Positions 26,746-35,218 of a stretch of DNA of 64,000 bases are shown one piece after another. The stretch is from Flavobacterium chilense (GTDB lineage Bacteria; Bacteroidota; Bacteroidia; Flavobacteriales; Flavobacteriaceae). The first letter of the stretch is position 1; every line of letters begins with the position of its first letter. The notes under the pieces were generated by a model. It saw only the letters and a list, made by a program, of their open reading frames with translations. It was not told where the DNA came from and searched no databases. Both the position numbers and the translations under genes were made by a program. The DNA is taken from NCBI RefSeq assembly GCF_001602525.1, contig NZ_LSYT01000002.1:682001-746000 (forward strand), read 5' to 3'.

Positions 26746-27939
26746 ATGTACGGTAAAATAAAAGAACATTTGCAAAATGAGTTGCAAACTATTGAAGACA
26801 ACGGAATTTTTAAAAAAGAACGTATTATTACTTCAGCACAGGGAGCAGAAATAGCCATTTCTACAGGAGAAACAGTTTTGAACTTTTGTGCCAACAATTA
26901 TTTAGGACTTTCCTCGCACCCTGAAGTTGTTCAGGCAGCAAAAGATGCCATGGATACCCATGGGTTTGGAATGTCGTCAGTGCGTTTCATTTGTGGAACC
27001 CAGGATATTCATAAAACATTAGAGAAAAAAATCGCTGATTTTTACGGTACAGAAGATACAATTCTTTATGCAGCAGCATTTGATGCTAACGGTGGTGTTT
27101 TTGAACCTTTGTTGGGAGAAAACGATGCTATTATTTCAGATAGTCTAAATCATGCTTCAATTATTGATGGAGTACGTTTGTGTAAAGCAGCCCGTTACCG
27201 TTATGAAAATAGTAACATGGAAGACCTTGAACAACAATTAATAAAAGCAAACGAAGCAGGAGCTCGTTTTAAATTAATTGTTACTGACGGGGTTTTTTCT
27301 ATGGATGGTCTTGTAGCGCCTTTAGATAAGATTTGTGATTTGGCTGATAAATACGATGCAATGGTAATGGTAGATGAATGTCATGCTGCCGGATTTATTG
27401 GGGCGACAGGAAAAGGTACGCTTGAAGCAAAAGGAGTGATGGGCAGAGTTGATATTATAACCGGTACACTTGGTAAAGCATTAGGTGGAGCAATGGGAGG
27501 GTATACAACAGCTAAAAAAGAAATAATAGAATTATTGCGTCAGCGCTCAAGACCTTATTTGTTTTCAAATTCATTAGCACCAGCTATTGTTGGGGCATCA
27601 ATAAAAGTTTTTGAATTATTAGAAAAAGATACTTCTTTACGTGATAAATTAGAGTGGAATACCAATTATTTCAAAGAAGGAATGAAAAAAGCAGGTTTTG
27701 ATATCATTGATGGAGATTCTGCAATAGTTCCGGTGATGCTTTATGACGCAAAATTATCTCAAACAATGGCAAATGAACTTTTAAAGCAAGGTATTTATGT
27801 AATCGGATTCTTCTTTCCTGTTGTGCCAAAAGAAAAAGCCAGAATTAGAGTGCAGTTGTCTGCTGCACATACTAAAGAGCATTTAGATAGAGCGATAGCT
27901 GCGTTTGAAGTTGTCGGTAAAATGTTAAAAGTTATATAA
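26746..27939 (+). CDS. kbl: Glycine C-acetyltransferase (2-amino-3-ketobutyrate CoA ligase)
   Basis: A 397-residue PLP enzyme of the alpha-oxoamine synthase family. It interconverts 2-amino-3-oxobutyrate plus CoA and glycine plus acetyl-CoA in threonine breakdown. The PLP lysine is Lys244 in [14 protein letters not shown], and [11 protein letters not shown] (209-219) and [12 protein letters not shown] (131-142) are conserved. I start it at ATG 26746 ([10 protein letters not shown]), which fits homologues, rather than GTG 26740 two codons earlier. The usual partner, threonine 3-dehydrogenase, is not in the window, so it could alternatively be named by the broader family. Confidence 0.92.
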   Translation: MYGKIKEHLQNELQTIEDNGIFKKERIITSAQGAEIAISTGETVLNFCANNYLGLSSHPEVVQAAKDAMDTHGFGMSSVRFICGTQDIHKTLEKKIADFYGTEDTILYAAAFDANGGVFEPLLGENDAIISDSLNHASIIDGVRLCKAARYRYENSNMEDLEQQLIKANEAGARFKLIVTDGVFSMDGLVAPLDKICDLADKYDAMVMVDECHAAGFIGATGKGTLEAKGVMGRVDIITGTLGKALGGAMGGYTTAKKEIIELLRQRSRPYLFSNSLAPAIVGASIKVFELLEKDTSLRDKLEWNTNYFKEGMKKAGFDIIDGDSAIVPVMLYDAKLSQTMANELLKQGIYVIGFFFPVVPKEKARIRVQLSAAHTKEHLDRAIAAFEVVGKMLKVI

Positions 27940-27983
27940 TTTCCACTTGCCGAAATTTTTGTAGGTTTTTTTTAACATTTCAT

Positions 27984-28014
27984 TTTGTATTTAAAAATTT
28001 TGGTGTTACTTTTG
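27984..28014 (+). promoter_or_regulatory. Consensus promoter of the OmpA-family gene
   Basis: TTTG at 27984-27987, exactly 19 bases, then TACTTTTG at 28007-28014. This is the best match to the -33/-7 Bacteroidota promoter in the window. The start ATG at 28052 leaves a leader of about 33 bases, as expected for an abundant outer-membrane protein. Confidence 0.85.
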
Positions 28015-28051
28015 CTTGTAATTAACTAAATTGTAATTAAAAAAATTAAGT

Positions 28052-29515
28052 ATGAAACATCTTAACAAACTTTTAGTTGCTGTGATGATGGTGATGGGTT
28101 TAAGTTCTCACGCACAAGACAGCAACAATCCATGGGCTATCTCTTTTGGAGTTAATGCCGTAGACACTAGAACTAGTTCTGGTGCTGGACACGGTTTCTT
28201 TGATCAACACTTTTCGCAGCCATTCCAAGTGAAAGACAACTGGAATATTCTTCCTTCTTTATCTTACATTGGTGTGACTAGATACGTTGGTAGCGGATTC
28301 TCTGTTGGTTTACAAGGATCTGTAAACAAAATTGATAAGTATGTTATTTTTTCTCAATATGCTCCAGGGCATGACGGAAGAGGTAATATTGTTACTAACC
28401 CTGGTGATTTGATGTATTATGGAATTGATGCTACTATTAAATATAGCTTCCAGGAATTAATCAAATCTAAAGTAATCGATCCTTCGTTATCTGTTGGTGG
28501 TGGTTATACTTTCTTTGGAGATAGTAGCTACGGAACAGTTAATCCAGGTGCTGGAGTTACATTCTGGTTTACAGATGCTATTGGTCTTGAGCTTGCTACA
28601 AGATACAAATGGTCAGTTAGTGGTGATAGACAAGATGCAGCTGGTGTTCCAGATGCTCCATCTCACTTCCAACACACTGCAGGTCTAGTTTTCAAATTCG
28701 GAGGTAAAGATACTGACGGAGACGGAATCTACGATAAAGATGATGCTTGTCCAGATGTTGCTGGTTTAAAACAATTCAACGGATGTCCTGATACAGACGG
28801 AGACGGAATCGTTGATGGTAGTGATGCTTGTCCAACTGAATTTGGTTTAGCTGCATTAAACGGTTGTCCAGACAGAGACGGAGACGGAATCGCTGATAAA
28901 GATGATGCTTGTCCAGATGTTGCTGGTCCAAAACAATTCAACGGATGTCCTGATACAGACGGAGATGGTGTTCCAGACAAAGATGACAAATGTCCTACAG
29001 TTGCTGGTCCAAAAGAAAACGGTGGTTGTCCTTTCTTAGACGCTGACAAAGACGGTGTTGCTGATAAAGATGATGATTGTCCTACAGTTTACGGTCCTGC
29101 TAGTAACAGAGGTTGTCCTGAAGTAACTAACGAAGCTTTAGAAGATCTTAAAGTTCAAGCAAGAGCAGTTTACTTTAACTCAGGAAAAGCTACTTTCAAA
29201 ACTGGTGACAAAGAAACTCCAGCTAGATTAGATGCAATTAAAGAAATCCTTAAAAACTATCCAAACGCGAAATTCTCTATTGAAGGACACACAGATAGTA
29301 CAGGTTCTGCTAAAATCAATGACAAACTTTCTCAAGAAAGAGCTGAGGCTGTTATGAATGCATTAATCCAAAGAGGTGTTAATCCAGAAAACTTAGTTGC
29401 TAAAGGATTTGGATCTTCTCAACCAGTTGCAAGTAATAAAACTGCTGCAGGTAAAGCACAAAACAGAAGAACAGAAATTAGACACATTGGTTCTAAATAC
29501 CAAGGTAAAATCTAA
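28052..29515 (+). CDS. OmpA-family protein with thrombospondin type-3 repeats
   Basis: A 487-residue major outer-membrane type protein. The signal peptide ends at SSHAQ (residue 22), followed by a beta-barrel domain to about 215, and then five calcium-binding type-3 repeats (about 224-355) of the form [20 protein letters not shown]. The C-terminal OmpA domain (about 375-487) contains [11 protein letters not shown] and the closing [10 protein letters not shown], which bind peptidoglycan. It has a consensus promoter, optimal-looking codons and its own terminator, all consistent with high expression. The role is structural anchoring of the outer membrane. Confidence 0.95.
   Translation: MKHLNKLLVAVMMVMGLSSHAQDSNNPWAISFGVNAVDTRTSSGAGHGFFDQHFSQPFQVKDNWNILPSLSYIGVTRYVGSGFSVGLQGSVNKIDKYVIFSQYAPGHDGRGNIVTNPGDLMYYGIDATIKYSFQELIKSKVIDPSLSVGGGYTFFGDSSYGTVNPGAGVTFWFTDAIGLELATRYKWSVSGDRQDAAGVPDAPSHFQHTAGLVFKFGGKDTDGDGIYDKDDACPDVAGLKQFNGCPDTDGDGIVDGSDACPTEFGLAALNGCPDRDGDGIADKDDACPDVAGPKQFNGCPDTDGDGVPDKDDKCPTVAGPKENGGCPFLDADKDGVADKDDDCPTVYGPASNRGCPEVTNEALEDLKVQARAVYFNSGKATFKTGDKETPARLDAIKEILKNYPNAKFSIEGHTDSTGSAKINDKLSQERAEAVMNALIQRGVNPENLVAKGFGSSQPVASNKTAAGKAQNRRTEIRHIGSKYQGKI
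28710..29118 (+). repeat. Coding tandem repeats in the OmpA-family gene
   Basis: Five units of about 75-81 bp encode the type-3 repeats. The units are similar at DNA level too, e.g. GACGGAGACGGAATC recurs at about 28717, 28795 and 28875, so unit number could change by recombination or slippage. Confidence 0.75.
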
Positions 29516-29536
29516 TTTACTTTCTAAATAAATACT

Positions 29537-29567
29537 AAAAGCCATTCTTAATTGAATGGCTTTTTTT
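29537..29567 (+). terminator. Terminator of the OmpA-family gene
   Basis: AAAAGCCATTC (29537-29547) and GAATGGCTTTT (29554-29564) form an 11-bp stem with a six-base loop and a run of T. The AddB-like ATG follows 11 bases later, which is why its start is placed at 29579 and not further upstream. Confidence 0.92.
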
Positions 29568-29578
29568 ATTTTTATCAA

Positions 29579-32344
29579 ATGATAAATACTTCTTTTCTCG
29601 GAAAAATAGCAACTGTTGTAATTCAGGATTATTCGCAAAAATTGGCTGATACTACGATAGTTTTGCCTAATAAAAGAGCTAAGGTTTTTTTAATAGAAGC
29701 ATTAAAAAATGCAACTACAGAAACTATTCTTTGTCCGGAAATTATTAGCATTGAAGATTTTGTGCAAGATGTCGCATCCATTAGATCTGTCGATTCAATC
29801 GAGCTTTTATTTGAGTTTTATGAAGTTTATCTTTCTGTAACCGAAAAACAGCATCAGCAATCATTTGAATTGTTTGCCAATTGGGCAAAAACACTTTTGC
29901 AGGACTTTAATGAAATTGATCGATATTTATTAGATCCAACTCATGTTTTGTCTTATTTGAGCGATATTGAAGATATTAAAAAATGGGGGATCGAAGTAGA
30001 AAACAAAACAAAACTTTTAGAAAATTATATTGATTTCTGGAAACTTCTGCCTTTGTATTATGAGTCATTGTACAGTCACTTATTAAGTAAATCAATAGGA
30101 TATCAAGGTCTGATTTACAGAGAAGCTGTAAATAACCTGAATCATTTTTCGAATACAATTTCAAATCGCAATTTTATTTTTGCAGGTTTTAATGCTCTAA
30201 ATGCTGCCGAAGAAAAAATTGTACAACATCTTCTGGCTTTAGATCTGGCCAAAATTTACTGGGATGTTGATCAGACTTTTTTAAATGACCCTTATCATGA
30301 TGCCGGACTTTTTGTGCGACGTTTTAAAGAAAGCTGGAAACATTATAAGGCAAACCATTTTGAATGGATTGTTGACGACTTTTCGCAATCTAAAAACATT
30401 CAGGTAATAGGAACGCCAAAAACTATTGGTCAGGCCAAGTTAGCAGGCAGTATAATTGAAAATTTAATTACTGAAAATCCAACTGCAGCTCTTGATAAAG
30501 TAGCAATTGTTCTTGGTGAAGAAAATTTATTAATGCCCGTTTTGTATTCATTGCCTTCATCTGTTGGGAGTTTGAATATTACAATGGGATATTCCGGAAA
30601 AAATAATCCTTCGCAAATATTGATTGCCAAATTATTTAAAATGCATACTAATGCGCTTTCACGTAAAGGAGAAAGTTATGTTTTTTATTATAAAGATGTG
30701 CTCGATATATTAACGCATCCATTAGTGGAGCCTTATGCAAATGCGAGAAATTTAGTGAGAATTATAAAAGAGAATAATTATACGTTTATCACTCATAATC
30801 GAATAATGGAACTCAATTTATATCCGTCAGAACTCTTTAAAATGTTATTTCAAAAATGGGAGAACGGATCGATTGCGGTTCTTGAAAATGTCTCAGCAAT
30901 TTTACTTTTGATAAAAGGTAATTTTAGCAATGATAATGAAGAAGAGAAAATAGCAAAAGCATTTGTTTATGCTGTTTTTAAAGTCATTAATAAATTGATT
31001 AATTACTATACGCAACACCATCATATTGATAACATCGATACTTTGCATGCTATTTACAAACAGATTATTGATGTTGCAGAAGTTTCGTTTGAAGGAGAGC
31101 CTTTACACGGATTGCAAATTATGGGAGTTTTAGAAAGCCGTGTGCTGGACTTTGATACTGTAATTATTACTTCGATGAATGAAGGAAAGTTTCCGGCTGG
31201 GAAATCTCAAAATTCCTTTATTCCTTATGATGTAAAAAGAGAATTAGGCTTGCCAACTTTTAAAGAAAAGGATGCTATTTATACCTATCACTTTTATCAT
31301 GTTTTGCAAAGGGCTAAAAATATTTATCTGATTTATAATACAGAGAATGACGGTTTGGATGCCGGAGAACGAAGCCGATTCATTACGCAGCTTGAAGTCG
31401 AAAAGCAAAAGAAACACAATCTGACTTTTGATATCTATAATCCAGTTTTGCCAAATACTGCGTATCAGCCTATGGTGGTTCCAAAATCTGAATCTGTTAT
31501 TGAACGCTTGAAAGAAATAGCGTCAGTAGGATTTTCTCCATCAGCATTGACGAGTTATATTCGAAATCCCATTGATTTTTATTTTCAAAAGATACTCAGA
31601 ATTCGTGAAGTAGAAGAAGTAGAGGAAAACATTGCACTAAATACACTTGGAACGATAATTCATGAAACATTAAAGGCTTTGTACGAACCATTTATTGGTA
31701 AATTTATTTCAGAATCTGATCTTGAAAACTGTTTTAAGTTGCTGGATGATGAAGTTTTAAAACAATTTAAATTGGTGTATAAAGAAGGCGAAATTAAAAA
31801 AGGCCGAAATCTTTTGGCTTTTGAAGTAGCCAAACGAAATGTATCTAATTTTTTAAGAATGGAACTGGAGTCTCTTAAAAATGGTGATGCAGTCAGGATT
31901 ATTGCTTTGGAAGAAACGTATAGTCGTGAATTAACTCATCCGGATTTACCATTTCCTGTTTTGATTAAAGGAAATGTAGACAGAATTGAGTTAAGAAACG
32001 GCAGAATAAGAATTATTGATTATAAGACCGGTAAAGTCGAAAAGACTAATGTGATATTGAAATCATGGAATGGATTAACTCAGGAGCTTAAAAATGATAA
32101 AATCATCCAGGTTTTGGCGTATGCGTTTATGTTTGAAAAAGAAGCGGGAGAAATTCCGATTGAAGTTGGAATCATTTCCTTTAAAAATCTAAAATCCGGT
32201 TTTTTACCTTTTGGTTTTAAAGAAGATAAAGAATTGAACCTGACGGTTACAAAAGAAATTTTACATCAATATCTCGAGGAAATAGTATTATTGTTAAGAG
32301 AGATTTTTGATGTTACTATTCCTTTCGAAGAAAAAATCATTTAA
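29579..32344 (+). CDS. addB: AddB-like PD-(D/E)XK nuclease
   Basis: A 921-residue partner of the AddA-type helicase at 23506. The N-terminal half has the fold of an inactivated helicase: there is no Walker A lysine, but motif remnants such as MGVLESRVLDFDTVIITSMNEGKFP (seen at about 525-549, e.g. ESRVLDFDTVIITS) remain. The nuclease domain is C-terminal: SPSALTSYIRNPIDFYFQ, LGTIIHETLKALYEP, then GNVDRIELRNG and IRIIDYKTGKV with the Asp-Lys active-site pair. I chose ATG 29579, since an upstream TTG at 29552 lies within the preceding terminator. It acts in double-strand break end processing. Confidence 0.9.
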   Translation: MINTSFLGKIATVVIQDYSQKLADTTIVLPNKRAKVFLIEALKNATTETILCPEIISIEDFVQDVASIRSVDSIELLFEFYEVYLSVTEKQHQQSFELFANWAKTLLQDFNEIDRYLLDPTHVLSYLSDIEDIKKWGIEVENKTKLLENYIDFWKLLPLYYESLYSHLLSKSIGYQGLIYREAVNNLNHFSNTISNRNFIFAGFNALNAAEEKIVQHLLALDLAKIYWDVDQTFLNDPYHDAGLFVRRFKESWKHYKANHFEWIVDDFSQSKNIQVIGTPKTIGQAKLAGSIIENLITENPTAALDKVAIVLGEENLLMPVLYSLPSSVGSLNITMGYSGKNNPSQILIAKLFKMHTNALSRKGESYVFYYKDVLDILTHPLVEPYANARNLVRIIKENNYTFITHNRIMELNLYPSELFKMLFQKWENGSIAVLENVSAILLLIKGNFSNDNEEEKIAKAFVYAVFKVINKLINYYTQHHHIDNIDTLHAIYKQIIDVAEVSFEGEPLHGLQIMGVLESRVLDFDTVIITSMNEGKFPAGKSQNSFIPYDVKRELGLPTFKEKDAIYTYHFYHVLQRAKNIYLIYNTENDGLDAGERSRFITQLEVEKQKKHNLTFDIYNPVLPNTAYQPMVVPKSESVIERLKEIASVGFSPSALTSYIRNPIDFYFQKILRIREVEEVEENIALNTLGTIIHETLKALYEPFIGKFISESDLENCFKLLDDEVLKQFKLVYKEGEIKKGRNLLAFEVAKRNVSNFLRMELESLKNGDAVRIIALEETYSRELTHPDLPFPVLIKGNVDRIELRNGRIRIIDYKTGKVEKTNVILKSWNGLTQELKNDKIIQVLAYAFMFEKEAGEIPIEVGIISFKNLKSGFLPFGFKEDKELNLTVTKEILHQYLEEIVLLLREIFDVTIPFEEKII

Positions 32345-32365
32345 ATCATCAGAAAGTTTTCTAAC

Positions 32366-32551
32366 ATATTTGAATTTTTTAAAACCACTTTGATAGTTAA
32401 TCTGGCTGTTTGTGCTATTGCTGTTTTGATGGGTGATTTTGATTATTTTTTTATTATCTTCCTGAGTTTTGGGTTTTTGATCAGCATTGGTTACAAAGAA
32501 TTATACAGAAAACAGGAATATCTTTTTTATTCGAATCGATTCTATTTCTAA
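32366..32551 (+). pseudogene. Remnant of a small membrane protein gene
   Basis: A frame from 32345 to the TAA at 32549-32551 reads like a two-helix membrane protein (FFKTTLIVNLAVCAIAVLMG and YFFIIFLSFGFLISIGYKELY, with IFEFF before it) but has no ATG; ATA at 32366 stands where a start is expected. It stops abruptly after EYLFYSNRFYF, inside the beginning of the ABC ATPase remnant. In related genomes a small membrane protein often precedes this type of ABC ATPase gene. I read it as a decayed partner gene, with moderate certainty. Confidence 0.55.
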
Positions 32552-33020
32552 AAATGATAAAAATATTCTGCTGAATGAAGTGAGTTACTTATCCCAAGAA
32601 TAATTTATTCCGAATCACTTATCCGTAAAAAAGACGATCGAATTATCGGTCGATAAACAAAACAGGGCACTTTTTGGCAATGACGACTTTATTCAATCTA
32701 TTGTCAGGAAAAAAATAAGACACTTATCAAGCGGTGAATTACGTTACTTAGAGATTAAGATTGTTCTTTTTAATCCTTCGAAATTTGTTTTGATGGATGA
32801 ACCTCATAACGGATTATCGCCTTTAATGATTGATAGGGTAAATGAAATGATAAAGATAAATTCAGTCAAAAAAGGGATCATTATCACAGATCATAATTTT
32901 GAAAATGTAATCAAAATTTCGTCTCAGATTATTTTGATTAAGGAGGGTAAAACGCATTATATCAGGAATAATGCGGAACTTGTAGAAAAAGGTTATTTGG
33001 TAGATTTGGGGATTTTGTAA
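32535..33020 (+). pseudogene. Decayed ABC transporter ATPase (Walker A deleted)
   Basis: One frame from 32535 to 33020 reads IDSISKNDKNILLNEVSYLSQE, stop, FIPNHLSVKKTIELS..., then LSSGELRYLE (ABC signature), KFVLMDEPHNGLSP (Walker B) and GIIITDHNFENV (H-loop region). The N-terminal segment that should contain the P-loop GxxGxGKS is missing between IDSISK and the Q-loop region, and an in-frame TAA occurs at 32601-32603. The remaining open part (32604-33020, first ATG 32790) cannot hydrolyse ATP in the normal way. The gene is therefore broken by both a deletion and a nonsense mutation. Confidence 0.85.
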
Positions 33021-33027
33021 GGGCTTT

Positions 33028-33171
33028 TTAACTAAATATTTTTTTGAAAAAACCTTTCTTTTCGCGCTCTTGCGAATTTAAAGTGTTTAAACTTCCGTTC
33101 TCAAAACGAAATCTTCTAAACTTCATCAGCTTTACATTTAAGTCAAAGCGTAATTCGTCAACTGTTTTCAT
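33028..33171 (-). CDS. Small basic protein, divergent gene of Roadblock module 2
   Basis: A 47-codon open frame starts at ATG 33171 (minus) and ends with TAA at 33028. The product begins MKTVDELRFDLNV, is rich in Arg, Lys and Phe and ends REKKGFFKKIFS. It aligns without gaps over E-L-x-x-D-L-x-x-K-L-x-x-F-x-R-F-R-F with the N-terminal helix of the protein at 22155-22370, and its KKGFFKKI matches GKGLLKSI there. It lies divergent from a Roadblock pair, as that gene does. Upstream on the minus strand TAGCTTTG (about 33189-33196) matches the -7 consensus. Short length is the main doubt. Confidence 0.6.
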   Translation of the reverse strand: MKTVDELRFDLNVKLMKFRRFRFENGSLNTLNSQEREKKGFFKKIFS

Positions 33172-33387
33172 CGAATTAAATTTTTTTTGCAAAGCTATAA
33201 AAAACTTGTTGTAATCTAAATTTGTTATACCACTCGCGATGATAATTAGGAGATATGAATCAGAATGTTACGTTTTTGGTAAAATCTGCTTTTTTTGTTT
33301 GTATTTTTTACAAATATTATTTTAAAAATAAAGAAACACTATTTTATAAATAAAAGTAATTCAAATGGTTACGTGTGCCTTTTTTTT

Positions 33388-33430
33388 AACAAGTGTTTAT
33401 CGGACAATTCTATTTATTGAAATATCTTTG
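33388..33430 (+). promoter_or_regulatory. Promoter element and shared motif of Roadblock module 2
   Basis: TATCTTTG at 33423-33430 matches the -7 consensus, 27 bases before the ATG at 33458. AACAAGTGTT at 33388-33397 is identical to the motif at 22054-22063 in module 1. It would sit about 25 bp upstream of the -7 element, near the -33 region, where a regulator could act. Confidence 0.45.
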
Positions 33431-33457
33431 AATTACTTAAAATGATAAAATAGCAAA

Positions 33458-33778
33458 ATGATTGATTTAAATACACTTGTAGAAGAAACTGGAGCAGAGT
33501 CTGGATTGAGTTTTAATATTGATGGTATCTTACTGGAGTCTGTTAATTTAGAGTACGATGGAAATGTGGCAGCAATGATTGGCATGATATTAAAAATGAG
33601 TTTAGAAATGTCTGAAGATCTTAATAATGGTGATCTTAAGCAAATCATGATTAAGAATAACGACGGTATTGTAGTAGCAAGTAAAGATCAGGACGATAAT
33701 TGTATTGCGCTGCTTTCTAAAGATATAAGTAAAATGGGACTTTTGCTTCGCAAAATGGATACTATTTTCAACAATTAA
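33458..33778 (+). CDS. Roadblock/LC7-like protein, first gene of module 2
   Basis: A 106-residue soluble protein paralogous to the product of 21617-21973. Shared features include the strand LSFNIDGILLESVNLEYDGN, helix VAAMIGMILKMSLEMSEDL, then LKQIMIKNNDGIVVASK and KMGLLLRKMD. The Roadblock/LC7-like fold suggests a small dimeric partner protein rather than an enzyme. It is shorter at the N-terminus than its paralogue. The second gene begins 18 bp after its stop, so they are surely cotranscribed. No Ras-like GTPase is encoded within the window. Confidence 0.75.
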   Translation: MIDLNTLVEETGAESGLSFNIDGILLESVNLEYDGNVAAMIGMILKMSLEMSEDLNNGDLKQIMIKNNDGIVVASKDQDDNCIALLSKDISKMGLLLRKMDTIFNN

Positions 33779-33796
33779 TTTAAATACAATTAAAAC

Positions 33797-34171
33797 ATGT
33801 CAGATTTTTTACAAAATTTTCAAAACGATTTAAAAGAGAACATTAACGGATTTATTGCAGTTTCAGTTACAGAGGTTGAAACAGGGATGTCTTATTGTTC
33901 ACTTTCTTTAAATCCAAATTTTGACCCGGAATTAGCTTCTGCTTATAATTTAGAAGTTGTAAAAGCAAAATTAAATGCGATTAAAGCTTTAGGATTAGAT
34001 CAAAAAATCAATGATATCTTAATTACATTAACAGATCAAATACATATTATAGATGTTTCTGAAGATGGTCAGTATTTTATTTACCTGGCTGTCGATTCTA
34101 CAAAAGCAAATCTTGGTTTAACAAGAGCAACCTTGTCTAAATTTAAAAAAGACATTATAACAAAATTATAA
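33797..34171 (+). CDS. Roadblock/LC7-like protein, second gene of module 2
   Basis: A 124-residue protein, clearly paralogous to the product of 21203-21583 with well over half of positions identical by eye (INGFIAVSVTEVETGMSY, FDPELASAYNLEVVKAKL, DILITLTDQIHIIDVS, STKANLGLTRATL). The fold prediction and the lack of motifs for catalysis are as for that protein. It is the last gene of the unit, followed by a terminator-like hairpin at 34192-34227. Retention of both copies with high similarity suggests related but separate jobs. Confidence 0.75.
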   Translation: MSDFLQNFQNDLKENINGFIAVSVTEVETGMSYCSLSLNPNFDPELASAYNLEVVKAKLNAIKALGLDQKINDILITLTDQIHIIDVSEDGQYFIYLAVDSTKANLGLTRATLSKFKKDIITKL

Positions 34172-34191
34172 TATTTGCCCCCAAGAATGAG

Positions 34192-34227
34192 AAAAAGGCT
34201 GTTCAAAATTTTTGAGCAGCCTTTTTT
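34192..34227. terminator. Bidirectional terminator after Roadblock module 2
   Basis: AAAAAGGCTGTTC (34192-34204) pairs with GAGCAGCCTTTTT (34214-34226), with one G-T type mismatch, leaving a nine-base loop. It lies between the convergent Roadblock pair and the hydrolase gene at 34247. Confidence 0.85.
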
Positions 34228-34246
34228 GATTTTATTGGTTTTCTGA

Positions 34247-35023
34247 TTATTCAAAAAAATCCAATAGTATTAATTTTAATTCTTCTTTGTTTTCAATGTG
34301 GCTCATATGTCCGTCTTCAAATGTAACGAGTTCGGCAGTTGTGTCTTCGATTTGAATAATGCTTTCTTCGTAATTTAGAACCGGATCTTTTTTTCCTAAA
34401 ATCAATAAAACCGGAAATAAATTTTGATGAATAAGTGATTCTCTGTCTTTACGTATTTTCATGCCTTCCAGCGATGCTACAATTCCTTGTAATGGTGTTT
34501 TTAAGGCTTGTTCTTTTACCTTTTCAATTTCATTTGCCAGACGTATTCTGTTGTTTTCGCTAAATAGATTTGCAATAGCTAAACTTACAAAACCTACATA
34601 ATTTTGTTTTACCGCTTTAATAGCACGGGTTCGGTTTAATTTTTTCTCAGCGCTGTCTTCTTTTGAAGTCGAATTCAGTAAAACTAATTTACTAATGTTG
34701 TTTGGGAATAATTCGGCGAAAGCCAAACCAACATAACCACCCATCGAATGTCCCAGAATGGTAGCTTTCGAAATTTTTAAATGTTCCAGAACCTCATGAA
34801 CAGCATTTGCATTATCCTCCATAGAATGCACATAACCTAAAGAATCAGATTCGCCGTGACCCAATAAATCGATGGTAATAACACGATGTTTTTCTGAAAA
34901 CAGATCAACATATGCTGACCACATTTTTTTATTTTCCAGAAAACCGTGAAGCAGTACAACTGCAGTTCCCTCGCCCGAATCTGTAAAAGAAATTGAGGTG
35001 TTTTTGTATAAAATATTTTTCAA
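34247..35023 (-). CDS. Alpha/beta-fold hydrolase
   Basis: A 258-residue soluble hydrolase. The nucleophile elbow is GHSMGG with Ser93, the oxyanion region is LLHGFLENKKMW (24-35), and the C-terminal GHMSHIEN (238-245) supplies the catalytic His. The central acid is probably the Asp in LGKKDPVLNYEE near 212. No signal peptide is seen, so it is cytoplasmic. The substrate is not readable; candidates are small esters or lipid-derived compounds. A TACCTTTG -7 match is at 35048-35055 on the minus strand. Confidence 0.9.
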   Translation of the reverse strand: MKNILYKNTSISFTDSGEGTAVVLLHGFLENKKMWSAYVDLFSEKHRVITIDLLGHGESDSLGYVHSMEDNANAVHEVLEHLKISKATILGHSMGGYVGLAFAELFPNNISKLVLLNSTSKEDSAEKKLNRTRAIKAVKQNYVGFVSLAIANLFSENNRIRLANEIEKVKEQALKTPLQGIVASLEGMKIRKDRESLIHQNLFPVLLILGKKDPVLNYEESIIQIEDTTAELVTFEDGHMSHIENKEELKLILLDFFE

Positions 35024-35151
35024 AATGACGTTTTAAAGTGTAAAATACAAAGGTAATAATTGGTGAACTATATAAGTTATAGAAGTTCATTTCAGCTAAA
35101 AATAATCATCATTTGAGATAATTTAAATAAAACTTATATCACTTCATGGCT

Positions 35152-35187
35152 AAAAAAAACGCCCCACATTTCTGCGAGGCCGTTTTT
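35152..35187 (-). terminator. Terminator of the aminopeptidase P gene
   Basis: Read on the minus strand, AAAACGGCC and a G-rich arm GGGCGTTTT form a stem around a 12-base loop and are followed by T8. It lies 32 bases after the stop at 35219. Confidence 0.8.
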
Positions 35188-35218
35188 ATTTTGTAATCTA
35201 TATTCTAGGATTTCTTCC

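Noticed and set aside
28710..29118. Tandem repeats as CRISPR or satellite
   Set aside because: They are in frame and encode calcium-binding type-3 repeats, with no regular repeat-spacer pattern.
29552..29578. TTG at 29552 as start of the AddB-like gene
   Set aside because: It lies in the terminator stem of the OmpA gene; the ATG at 29579 gives a normal N-terminus.
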